A program made the translations under genes and the position numbers. Positions 22,418-33,306 of a stretch of DNA of 64,000 nucleotides are shown here, in pieces. A model generated the notes under the pieces. That model searched no databases. It had not been told where the DNA came from and was given only the letters and a program-made list of their open reading frames with translations. The stretch is taken from assembly GCA_900239685.1 (NCBI GenBank), contig OENT01000234.1, positions 1 through 64,000 of the forward strand. Reading direction: 5' to 3'. This DNA is from Rotaria macrura (taxonomy: Eukaryota; Rotifera; Eurotatoria; Philodinida; Philodinidae). The stretch's first letter is position 1. Each line of letters opens with the position of its first letter.

Positions 22418-24533
22418 TCGACGTTTCTTACTGCCTCACGCTGCCTTAGATAATAGAAGTCTTTCTCATTATTTACAGAGTATTTTATTGTATTTTGGAC
22501 AGGTATACGAAGTATATTATAGTGGTTTTTATAATTTCAAAAGAAGGTGAGTATTATTATGGCGTTTTGATTAGCTTATTCAACTATACTACTTCCCAAC
22601 ATCAAATCATGCACACTAAGTATTAATTTTCAGCTTATGTATAGTTAAAACACAAGAGAATCAATAAACATAAGTTCTTATTAACGAAGTACATCCAGAA
22701 TCAAATACACAACGGGATAACTGTTACCTCTTCACATTCATATCGGCGTCTTTTAGAAAAGATATGTTCTTCCTCACTGTTAAAAGCTCTCCTCATCAAG
22801 AATCCAAAAGTTTAAATGCAGCCAATGGACAAGACTAAGGAACTCAAACGATGTCTAACAGTCTTCCGTCTTCTCTTTACACTTTCTAACTAAGAAGTTA
22901 ATACGTCCAGCATGCATATTCATAATTCTAAAGAACGCCAACTAGTTTGTTTCTATATGAAATCGTATCTTATTGTATTTTCGCTTCAGATTACAATGAA
23001 AAATGCCCAATATGGGCATCTGAATCCAGCTATTTTAGAATCCCGCTAACTTCTTCAAAAAACAACTAAGTCTAAGATTCAATTGCATGACTTAAATCCC
23101 AACCAATGAACACTATATCTTTATCTGTGGTGACTTGAGGATTGAGGAAAGTCCATTTTTAGACGAGAAAAGGCGTTTAAAGGTGAAAAAAGTAACTTCA
23201 CAACTCGGAATCCATCGGTGTGATACGAAAGCAGTAGAACTTTAAGGGAACAATGGCTGTGATCATCTCAGTAAAAAATGCGCTCTGCTATATTAGAGTC
23301 ATGAAAATGACTCAACACGATATTTAATAACAAGTCAGATTATCGGAATGTACTTCTGGAAGGATAATAGGAGCGAATAAGCACTGGTAAGTACGCCAAA
23401 TGGCTTATGGAAAAAACGTGAAGAGTTATTATTTTAAGCACACAAAGTTTATAACGTCGATTAATCAACATATTGAATTCTCAAAGAAGACTCGCTAGTG
23501 ATTATTTGAGCTAATTTCTAAAAAATGAACAGAGAGGTGCTTAACCATTATTCCGTTTTGTTTGAAACTCATACATGTTTTGCATGAAAACTTGTGAAAT
23601 GAAAATATTATCATCAACTACTTTGTATCCTCTTACATACCCAATATTCAAGTTACCAATAAATACACTCGATCGTCGAGAGAACGAAGAGTTTTTTTTA
23701 CTAAACTTAAATTTTATACTTTAACTGTAAGAAGAATTTCTAGAGACAAATATATATCTGATTATATTCGAACAGTTGATGACGATGGACTTTGTATAAG
23801 GCTGTGCACGACCGTATTTGCATCTATGTACGCCTCTAAGCAGTCGTCTTCGATCGGTTTACATAATCCAATATTACAATCCTATATCGTGATGACGGCA
23901 TACATATAACGTCATCGTATACAGAGAAATACAAGGAAAAATGGGGATTATATACAGATATGCTGTATACGACGACTATAAACGACTGTGTTTTTTCTTA
24001 TGTGGCCATGTTCCTTCGTGTACGATCGTTCAAGGCCGTGTCTACTGAGCTGAGCATCCATATTCACATCCTCATGATAGAATTAACCCTCGCTCATAAT
24101 GCAATGCATTTATTCAGTGATGTCATTGAAAGTATATAGGTAACCTAAATGAAATGAAATGTTTAATTAGTGACTATGTCAATCTTTGCATGCTCTTGTA
24201 TAGGAATGAATCTTCAGAGGGAGAGGGGCACTATGACCGCACAGTTTTTATTTATATAAATGATTACTAGATGCAGGAAAAAATCACCTGTCATATTACT
24301 TGAAATGAATGATTGTCACTAGATGGTCATAGTAGTGATGATAGAATCAAAGCAATATAGACATTGTCCAATAAATGCAAATTTACGGTTTACATCAATA
24401 CTGGTCACTCTATTACTGCTAACTATTTTCGCTGATTACTATTGGTTTCTTCTATCCTCCTCTCAGTTCTTCTCTGCTTTCTTTTATTCATATTAATGGC
24501 AACGTTCCTAGTTTTGATTGTACTCTATTCGAA
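22418..24533. other. Gene-free spacer
   Basis: AT-rich sequence without a supportable gene. It contains a diverged foldback copy (23776-24045). The remainder shows no coding region, RNA gene or clear repeat. Confidence 0.6.
23776..24045. repeat. Foldback element, TACGG-rich, diverged copy 2
   Basis: It aligns along its length with 11858-12200: GACGATGGACTTTGTATAAG against GATTACGGACTTCTTATACG, then GGCTGT..AC.ACCGTAT, GAGAAATACAAGGAAAAATG against GAGGAATACGTAAAAAAATG, and ATAAACGACTGTGTTTT against ATAAACGATTGTTTT. Several indels separate the copies, so this family is old. Confidence 0.75.
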
Positions 24534-25769
24534 CATCTTGTAAGCAAGATCTTGACCAAGATGCAAGGTACAGTAAAATTATCAGATCGTGAAAATTTAG
24601 GTGTAAGATCTGTAATTAGATCTTGTGTACACATATTCAACATTTTTAATTTGAAATCTAGTCTTCTGCAATAATTTTTTTAATCTTCACTTGAAAGAAT
24701 TAGATATTTTCTGCAAATAATTAATTCTTCAACGATCTTCAGTCAAAACCCTGCCACTTAATTTATCTTCAGTAGTGCATGATGTCTATCTGAACACCAA
24801 ATATATGTTAAGTTACTTCTTGTGGCGCTCATGTGAGCAATTTTAAGAATTTTAAAACTATGTCTATAATTAATGCCAATTCAAATAAGGAAAAGTTATG
24901 GCGTAAAAAAAACTGATACAATCTTCTTTTATGAATATTTATTTTCAATTTCGTTTTAGTACATTAATTTTGTGTTTATAATTGTTGAAACTATTTTTGA
25001 ATCATCATTGACCTTGAGTTCCTTTTTTAGGATGTCGATTGATAATGTTGAAATAAAGTCGATGCTTATGTATTTAAGAAATCTTCATCCAATAGTTTAA
25101 AGTACTAAATATTAATATCTCGAAATAAAACTAGTTCTATAACAGTTTTTAGTTCAAAAATTTCCTAAAAAAATTACTATAGGAAATAAGATATAGTATA
25201 ATATTTGATCATTGTTAAAATCTAAAATATATTTCATTTTGTGGCTTTTCAAAAATAAATCTATACATTTTAAGAACTTGGAATTCATAATGATCTTGCA
25301 TCGAAATGAGAATCCGCAATTTTCTTATAAAATACGAATCATTCTTAAATTTATACGAAATTAGTCAAAAAATCTTTGTTACTAGTCTTTAAATTGTATG
25401 TCCAATTATCAGTTAATCTCTCTTTGTTCTTCATAACTTTGATGAGATTAGTTTTCTAATGCCCCACACTATTCCTAAACTTTGTACATATCTGCAAGAT
25501 AAAAATGTTGTTTTGATTGAGTTATAAAATGTAATTTCAAGAAATCAAAGAATTAAAAGTATTGTAAATAAAATAGTTATGTCGCTTTTGTTTTACTCAG
25601 AATCTGGGAAGAAAATAATAGTAAATAATATGTCTTCCATGATGTTAACTTCTCAGAATCTTTGAGCAAATCTTAGCAAGATCTTAGGTACAGATTTAGC
25701 TCGTGCAAAAAAAATGCGTTCACAAAAATTATCCTTTCAAGATCTTGATAAGATCTGGCTTCTAAGATG
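24534..25769. mobile_element. 1.24-kb non-autonomous element with AGATCT subterminal repeats
   Basis: Left end CATCTTGTAAGCAAGATCTT and right end (inverted) CATCTTAGAAGCCAGATCTT form imperfect terminal inverted repeats. Further AAGATCTT / TAGATCTTG words lie within the outer roughly 150 bp on both sides. The interior is very AT-rich and has no open frame. TTCGAA occurs just outside both ends but not at equal distance. It is likely a MITE or a deletion derivative of a DNA transposon. The superfamily is not clear. Confidence 0.7.
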
Positions 25770-27115
25770 CTCAACTTCGAAATTAATATTTCTCGTCGAT
25801 ATCACCTGTTCTTCTCTCATCCTTATTTTCTCTGGTTGGTTAGACTCTTTTATTACGAATAAATGTTCACACGGTTATACTTGAATGCTAATTTCGAAAT
25901 CTAAACGTAAGATACGATAGGAGCCTCATTTTGATGAAATTTCATGTCTTCGTGGTAGATTTAGATCTGTCGTTAGTTTTCATGTGTACTAGACCCTAGT
26001 GTTAGCTGAAGAACGTGTCTTTTCATTCATTCACATGCTTACAGACAGACTGATCGAGTGAAAAGTCATTGGAAATTGTTTATCAGTGTAACCATTATAG
26101 GATTGTGAAAAATAGTTCGTACCCAACATTTTGCACGTCTCCATGTGATTCTCTGTTTTTAGGAAATTTGAGGGTTTTATTAAGCTGTCATTTTTAATCG
26201 ATTGGTTGTCTGAAGGTACCTTCAAACATTTGGGATTGACTTTCTTATGTGTCTTTGTTAATTCTGTATCGAAAAAATTAATCAGGTCGAATAGCTATGG
26301 TAGTAAAAACGAGTGTATATAAAGCAAAAATAAAACGTTCATTCATGACTCTGGTTCACAGACCACGTATATGGTATGCGTTTTCCTCAGTATATCTCCG
26401 TAGGCGGTCACGAAGATGAATGTGACTGCTTCGGTATAGTTGATGGTTTACTATTATTCAGCTCTGATTCGTGATTGTATACGTAGGAGGCTGCAAACTT
26501 CATCTGTTACTACTGAACACGTAACGCTTTATTCGCCTCTCTTTGATTACTATATATATCACTCAGCAGCTGATCGTTTACTCTGACAGCACCAATATAT
26601 ATGAGCTCTCTCATCATCACCATTAATATTCTTCATCGATTCTTTCCTTTCCTTGTTTTCATCATCTCTCTCTCTCTCATTTGTCTTCTTGTGTCATATA
26701 TAACTGAATGCTTTCTATAAAGACGAGGTGATTGTATGATATGAAGGAACATAAAAAATGTTGATTCCATATTCACTAATACTTCCTCAATCAGAAAATC
26801 CTCACAACGTTATAGTTGTAAAGAGAGCGTATACATTGCAGACGTTTAAGTGGTCCTCTGTCAATGATCTCAGCATGTAAACTTATTTTTATACATAATT
26901 ACATAAATTACGTAAAACTGAGAATGTAAATTTAACCCCCGAAAAGAATAGGTTTAACTCAACTATGTAATTATTCATATCTAGGGTAGAATTTTGAAAC
27001 AACTTTAATGGCAAGGTCCACAGTTTTTCCTTTGGATTCGTCAATTATCATATTTAGGTACAAGGAAATCTATCTGATCAAAACTAATTTTTTTTCTATA
27101 ACGCTCGATCATTCT
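25770..27115. other. Gene-free spacer with a CT-rich patch
   Basis: No gene seen. A short TCTC microsatellite lies at about 26665-26681. Open frames at 26031-26225 (minus) and 27008-27259 (plus) have no support; the latter runs into a foldback arm. Confidence 0.5.
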
Positions 27116-27480
27116 CCAAGGCAAGCAAGAATTTGGAAAAACGCGTTCAAGTTCTTAAAATTGAACCTCGATTGTGAGTCATTAACACTCATTAGAAACG
27201 CAAGAAATGCATTTATTACGACAAAATGTTTACTTTCAGTGCGTGAAAACGACGAATAACTCCAGTTTTTTTAGCATTAATAGGTATCCTTTGTAAGTTC
27301 TAGCATAAAAGGGGTTTGTACGCTCAAAAACTGGAGTTATTCGTCGTTTTCACGCACTCAAAGTGAACATTTTACCATAAAAAATATATATCTTGCGTTT
27401 CTAATGAGTGTTAATGACTCACAATCGAGGTTCAATTTTAAGAACTTAAACGCGTTTTTCCAAACGCTTGCTTGCCTTGG
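27116..27480. repeat. Long foldback element, arms about 160 bp
   Basis: The arm starting CCAAGGCAAGCAAG at 27116 is repeated inverted, ending at 27480. The two arms match over about 160 bp with few differences, including AAATTGAACCTCGATTGTGA and GTGCGTGAAAACGACGAATA, around a centre of about 46 bp. It encodes no protein. The high arm identity suggests recent insertion or gene conversion between the arms. Confidence 0.9.
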
Positions 27481-27559
27481 TGCTTTTCCAAGGTCGAAGA
27501 AACTTAAATAAGAAACCAATTAAATAAACAGATTCAAGAATCAACGTCATATATTGGTG

Positions 27560-29205
27560 TCCTAATCAAGCAACTCGTTGTTCAAAGTCTATTAACGATT
27601 TAGAGGTTGTCACAGAAGCTATTCGCTGGCAAATAAACCAAAGCCACATTTTACCAGTAACTTCGCTTCAGACCAAGGATTTATCAGTCGTTATCAGTTA
27701 TAAGTTTGCATGTTGGTAAATTCTTCTTTGAGTTTGTGAGCAAAAAGTTGTCAGAATCATAAGAGTTCATCTCACGAAAATACTTACCGGTCAAATCTCC
27801 ATGGTACTTGAAAATTTGTAGATATTGAGTGGGATTGAACGTCATAATATCACTGAAAACAATTTATGCGTTCGAGCTTTCCAAGTCTTGTCAAAGAACA
27901 CATCGACTAGATTATTAGAATGAGAGCTATTCTGACATGTTCTGTTGCCCCTGTTATCTGACTTTTATTGTCTTCATGGCATGAGTGAATGAATATGAGA
28001 TTTGGGTCTATTAGAATGCCTTTCAAATCCTAATAACATTTATTAAAATATCTTCTTCTTACGTCATTTCTGTACAAATCTCACTGAAAACAGTATTCAC
28101 GAGACAACACTTCTTTAAAGGAATCGATTATTTTTTATTTTCCACGACTAAGTTGACCATATAAAGAGTTGATGATTTATTCTTAGAAAAATTGAAACCA
28201 TTCCGATCCTCAATGAAATCATCAATGGTGATTTACAAAATCACTTCGTTCTAAAACTTGTTGTATTGATAGGCGCATGTCAATGGGCACCCGTATTTTT
28301 TCTTTTACTTTGGAGTAAGTCGATTGGAGATTTTGTCTTGAATTCAATTCTTTTCAAAGGAATATGATAATTGAACCTCTTAAAAAACTTCATGTATTTA
28401 CGGATAAGCTTTCACGACGAACTGTCTTTTCATTTTGATGCTAGTTTTTTCCTTGCCAAATATGTGCTCATTCTAAAGAATACAAAAGTGTCGAGCGGTT
28501 ATCTATTTATTCTTCAGCTATCTTAATTTGCCGCTCAATGTTAATACTAGTATTCGATTATGTTGTATCTTACTCGTTATTGCCATTCATCCCTTACATG
28601 TTAAGCAATTTGAATCAGGTGTTTTCATTCGATAGAAAATCTATTTTCAAATAAGAACACAGTAGAGTTGATAATTTCGAGTTTATAGAAATCGAGGATC
28701 GCTGCTGCGTGTAATGTTCGATTCCATTTTCGATAGAATATGTGAGCACAGACAAAATATATGTAATAACGACCTACCAAACGATGATAACTTCTAAAAG
28801 CATATGATTTATCCGATGCAAAATAAAAAATCAAAGTTTCGATCATTATTCATGGTTAAACTGATTTCTTTATGACAAATGACTTTGTACTTTCCGTGAC
28901 CATCACAATAATCATTGTAATAAAAATAGATAATATAACTTGACACAATTCTTCTCAATCTGAAACCTTGTTACTGTCTGTCTCATGAAGATTTATGATT
29001 TGCCGTGATTTTAGATCCGTATTTTTGCCGGATATTACTAAAATAGACTTCTTACTTAATGATGCATTCGCTAGTATCAAATTAAAACTGTCTGAGTTTC
29101 ACTACGTAATTTATTGTTGCTATTTCGTTCTCACATCATATTCTCCTATTGGTCCCATATTATATGCTGCCGTCGCCAATCACTGGAGTACTATATTGTG
29201 TTAGC
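27560..29205 (+). pseudogene. Exon-like islands, possibly a decayed or divergent multi-pass membrane gene
   Basis: Several short open islands sit between splice-like signals. At 28190-28313 one with a central hydrophobic span (FVLKLVVLIGACQWAPVFF) follows TTATTCTTAG and precedes GTAAGT. At about 28543-28619 a second one (CRSMLILVFDYVVSYSLL, then PFIPYML) follows TATTCTTCAG and is in phase with the first. At 29031-29205 a third (FHYVIYCCYFVLTSYS, then PIGPILYAAV) resembles the last membrane helix of 7TM receptors, where NPxxY-like PILYA is usual. Upstream pieces (EAIRWQINQSHILP) lie near 27625. I cannot join them into one reading frame throughout, and a minus-strand island with good splice sites overlaps at 27788-27859. 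Treat it as a candidate only; chance islands are common in such DNA. Confidence 0.3.
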
Positions 29206-30634
29206 TAGTTGTGTTTCTATCGTTTTGAACTTCATTCATCTTTTCTTTTCGGCTACAGAAAAACTCATCTACTTTACAAAAACTAGGCTAGACTGCCTGA
29301 TTTGACGAAGCGTATACTATGGAAGGTCTACTCGAATAACCAACGAGGAAACGGAACTCTTACAACACTGAATATACAAATGTTCATTGAGATTTTGAGA
29401 AATTTTTCTTTTCATTATTCTATTGCAAATGAACGTTTTATTTTTTACAAGTTCGAGAACTTCAGAGCCAAGAAAACTTGCTTTTTCTCTTATGAAATCA
29501 GTTGTTAGATGTCATCAAAGGCATTGAAAACGAATGTGACATTTATTTGCCATTCAATCAATAATCGTGACTCACAGATTGCGTTTTCTTATACACGATT
29601 CAAACTGCTTTATCGTTGAGCATGGGATTATTGCATAAAGATTGCATTTCAAGAGGACACTCGATCGTATAATATGCTCTTGTTACTTCATGGAGGAATC
29701 CTCTATTTACACAATAAACTTCTATCTCCTACTTGGATTCAAACATACCTTCGTCTATGATTTTATCACATTCACCTTTCTCATTTTACAAAAATAAAAA
29801 TCTTTTAATAGACAACCCTTTGTTGGTTAAATAACACCGAACGGTTAATAACTCATCAAGAGTCTATGTTTTCGTTGCTTTTTAGTCGACCGCGTTTAAC
29901 AAAGATGATTTTTCTTTGTGCCTCCTTTTTCGTCAGCAAGTTTCGTTCGGAAGAATGTGCTGTGCACTTCAAAATGCAATTTTTAATGAATGACCTGTGT
30001 ATGAGAATTATTTAAAGTTATTAGAAATTCTTGAAGCATCCACAAAAACCGCTTGTCTTCATCACGTTTGACTATTCAGTAAGTCATTGATGTTTTCATC
30101 TTCGCACCCATCAGTACTTTTCTCACTAAAAACTTTTCTTGAAAGATAACCCTAATCACGCTTGTCTATATTTCAATATTCCAATTTTGTGAGACTGCAG
30201 AAAATTAGCTATGCAACCAAATATGTCAAAAACATGGATAAAAATTGGCTTTAGAAGTTCAAGTTTTTAGCATAGAATCAAATCTTTTGAAATCAGTTAC
30301 TTGTTTCAATAACTGCAACTTCAGCAACTGATTGTTTCGTTTGATCAATCATAAACGCGACAGTTTTTAAAAGATGAAGAATTATATTTGTCATTACTGA
30401 TCTTTTTATCATAAAAAATTGTATTCCTGATCGATACAATCAAACTTACTGAAAAGAATATTTTTACATTATGAAGTGAGTGCAAAAAGAAACGAACTTC
30501 CAGAAGAAGCTAAACAATTCTGTTACTGAAGGATCGAATTCTATGATAAGTTCTAACTGAGTTTCGCTTAAAAACCACTAAAAATAGCGAAGCAACTTTT
30601 CAATTGTATAAAGCAATTCATATTTAATTCGAAT
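29206..30634. other. Gene-free spacer
   Basis: Nothing supportable on either strand. The frame at 29302-29508 has no motif or splice support. Confidence 0.5.
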
Positions 30635-30900
30635 CTAGATGCAAACTATCTGTTTCGATGCATTTAGATTATTAAAAATTCTTGCTATTTGTAATTCATT
30701 GAAAATAAGACCGTTTGCAAATTGGAGATCTATCTGCTCAGATAGTGAGGAAACTTCTTTAGAGTCAATTCTCTTTTGGGAGAAAATAACACTTAGTAGA
30801 ACTTCTATTGCAAGCATACCCGCAATCATGAGTGCTAAAATTGGGAGAGGAAGAAATTTGTCTTTATCCGAAGACTTGAAATTTGATTTTTCTTTCCATG
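30635..30900 (-). pseudogene. Orphan exon of a membrane receptor-like protein
   Basis: After an acceptor (TTGACCTAG, exon from 30900) the minus strand is open for 88 codons to TAG at 30635. A basic cytoplasmic-looking stretch (WKEKSNFKSSDKDK) is followed by one membrane helix (FLPLPILALMIAGMLAIEVL) and then SSLSEQIDLQFANGLIFNEL. The layout resembles the start of the nitrate/nitrite-sensing (NIT) domain receptors, in which a helix is followed by a segment containing HELQKER. That match is weak and is inference. No donor or further exon was found. A second open piece (SETQLELIIEFDPSVTELF) follows after stops at about 30570-30510, which points to a decayed gene. Confidence 0.35.
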
Positions 30901-31289
30901 CTAGGTCAATGAATGTGAACGCCTTTGTACCGTACTATTGTTCACATCATGTGATTGGTTAGATCAATGGAAGCTAGAACGACACGAAAAGTCAACACCG
31001 ATGTTTTTCATCGTAAACGTTTTCAAGTAGGAATCAAGTAAAGCTGCTGCCATATTCTATTATGCCTTCATAGATTTTAATGGAAAACCGCTTTAGGAAT
31101 AAAGGGATCTAGATAATATTTTCTCAATTCCGTTTCATTGATAGAGTTAAGAAGAGTCGTGTTTCCATCACTTTCTAGATTAGTATCGAAAAAATTCGTA
31201 ACATTCTTGGTATTTTCGATACTCCGTTTATCTTGTTAAGTTCATTCTATTATTCGTAACTCGATTCAGTGTAGTTTAGGTTTGCAACC

Positions 31290-31520
31290 CATGCTGAACA
31301 TTCCGGAGTGAAAACGGCCGGTTCCGAGATATTCTGGTAAGAAATTTTCTGGGTTATTCCGATGATTTCCGGTCGGTCTCTGCAGTAAAGCACAGGACGC
31401 TAGCTGGAATCCACGGGAGAAAATCTGCACAGTTTCCGACGCGAATACTGTTTCCATGTGCCAGCGATTTCTGGTGTTTTCCTGCAAGATTCTGCGGGAT
31501 CCGGAGGACCGGATTATAGT
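31290..31520. repeat. CCGGAA/TTCTGG-rich patch
   Basis: About 230 bp of noticeably higher G+C with repeated TTCCGG, TTTCTGG and CCGGATT words in both orientations, in otherwise AT-rich DNA. It resembles the other word-array elements of the window but lacks visible ends, so it is probably an old remnant. Confidence 0.35.
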
Positions 31521-32203
31521 CCTGGGAATTTCTTCAAGACACTAAGTCAATCGAATACTTTGTATCAATCCTCTATTTTTATTCTTTGTTTTAAGACAGA
31601 AACCAAGGAATCAGCTCAAAACATACGTCGCTTTCTTTTTTCAGTCTTATCGATTACGTAGATTATCTCTCATTTAATTTGCTTCTCTTATTCTCGAGTT
31701 GTTTTTAGACTAATACAGTACTGATATGCTATATTATTATTTTACTTCTAAAAAAACTTATTAGTACTTGTAGACTGAGTTTTACAACTTATTCATATGA
31801 CCTGTGTTTGCTTCAAAGATTTTATAGATTTTTTTCTATATCACTATATAAATAATTATGCTTAGGTATCTACAATCTTCTTCCCCTGTTCTTAACTATA
31901 TCGGATCGAAATTTTCTTTTCTTATCATAGGTATACATGGTGATACCTAGGATAATTTCTTCGCTTCCTCATATTCTTCATTGTTTCATGAATCATCTAT
32001 GTATTGTTTTTGTTTTCGTTTTGAGTTTTTCCATTTCGTTTCTTCGTATACACAAATACAGCTGTTCAGCTATTGTAAAAAGACTAGTGAAGAAAACATT
32101 ATCACTGTGCTACAGATCTCACATTTTTTAGTGTTATACATGTTTCTATTGTAGACCTGTATCTCGTTCTGTGAAATAATAGAACTATTTATTTATTCAT
32201 CAG
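31521..32203. other. Upstream region of the oxygenase gene
   Basis: No gene. The start codon at 32204 directly follows TTATTCATCAG, which looks like a splice acceptor, so a 5' UTR intron is plausible. Its donor was not identified. Confidence 0.45.
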
Positions 32204-33097
32204 ATGGAGATTCCGACTATTGATTTATTGCCATTCTTTGACTCGAAGAATTCTGAAATGTTAATCGCTGCTAACAAAATAGCAGATGCATGTAAAGATA
32301 TAGGTGCATTTTATGTTACAAACTCCAAACTACCAACTTTTGCGAATGATGCTGAAACACTTCACCAATTATTACGTTTCTTTGAATTGCCTTTGGAGAC
32401 AAAAAATAGAATATCATCAAAACACAGTCCAGATCATCGTGGCTATGTTTATAGCGAAAATTTAGAATCAGATGAATATCGTGAATGGATATACATGGGT
32501 GATGAAGATGGTGATAGTTATACTAAAAATCAATGGCTTGAAGAAAACGAACTTCCAGGTTGGAAAGATGCCATAAATACCCATTTCAAATTGATGTCAT
32601 CCACTGGAAATCTTCTCTATCAAGCATTTTCATTAGCATTAGGAAAAGATCGACAGTTTTTAGAAGAAAAATTTCATCGTGAACCGACCATCTTATTACT
32701 GAGATATCCAAAAGGTGGTAAATGCGCAGAACATACAGATGTTGGTTTCCTAGCTATCAACTTATTGGATCCAGTAGGTGGTTTACAAATTAAGACACGT
32801 GGAAATAATGAATGGACAGACGTACCTGCACGGCCAAACACATTTCTATGCCATATAGGCGATGCATTACAACAAGTGACTAATGGTAGGTGGTATTCAG
32901 TTCCACACCGAGTGAGACACGAAAGACATGGTTACCGTCATGGTATTGTTATGTTTAATAATCCGCATGCCGATAGCGTCATCGAGCCTATGGAAGAATT
33001 ATTCCCAAATAATGCAATTGAGGACAATGAACAAACGCAATCGTCTGCTATTTACAAAGATATGCATCGACTAAGATTGAATCAGTTGATATACTGA
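32204..33097 (+). CDS. 2-oxoglutarate/Fe(II) oxygenase, isopenicillin N synthase-like
   Basis: A single uninterrupted frame of 297 residues. The N-terminal DIOX_N-type region runs from IPTIDLLPFF to the RGYVY motif (about 79-83). The C-terminal jelly-roll domain supplies the iron ligands His177 and Asp179 (EHTDVG) and His235 (VPHRV), with Arg245 (YRHGIVMF) as the expected 2-oxoglutarate ligand. The usual Arg-x-Ser is Arg-His-Gly here. GDALQQVTNGRWYSVPHRV is very typical of the family. Such enzymes hydroxylate or oxidatively cyclise small molecules; the substrate cannot be told from sequence. The length is a little below the usual 310-350. Absence of introns, while neighbours are split, could reflect acquisition from bacteria or fungi, or simple intron loss. 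Confidence 0.93.
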   Translation: MEIPTIDLLPFFDSKNSEMLIAANKIADACKDIGAFYVTNSKLPTFANDAETLHQLLRFFELPLETKNRISSKHSPDHRGYVYSENLESDEYREWIYMGDEDGDSYTKNQWLEENELPGWKDAINTHFKLMSSTGNLLYQAFSLALGKDRQFLEEKFHREPTILLLRYPKGGKCAEHTDVGFLAINLLDPVGGLQIKTRGNNEWTDVPARPNTFLCHIGDALQQVTNGRWYSVPHRVRHERHGYRHGIVMFNNPHADSVIEPMEELFPNNAIEDNEQTQSSAIYKDMHRLRLNQLIY

Positions 33098-33300
33098 ATT
33101 CACTTCATCGAAAAATCATCTAATATCAACCCATGAATTTCTATTAAAAGTATCGCTTTCACATATGATTTCCTTGCCTTTCAATGAATTTTTTTATAGT
33201 TTATGGTTTTAATATTGATTCAATGATTTAGAAATTCACATTCATAAGTATATGATACTATAAGAATTCTGTTGATGATTCATGTTTGTACTTACTTTTA

Positions 33301-33306
33301 AATAAA
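33301..33306 (+). terminator. Poly(A) signal AATAAA of the oxygenase gene
   Basis: The hexamer lies 204 bp after the oxygenase stop codon, in AT-rich sequence with no other plus-strand gene nearby. Confidence 0.5.
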
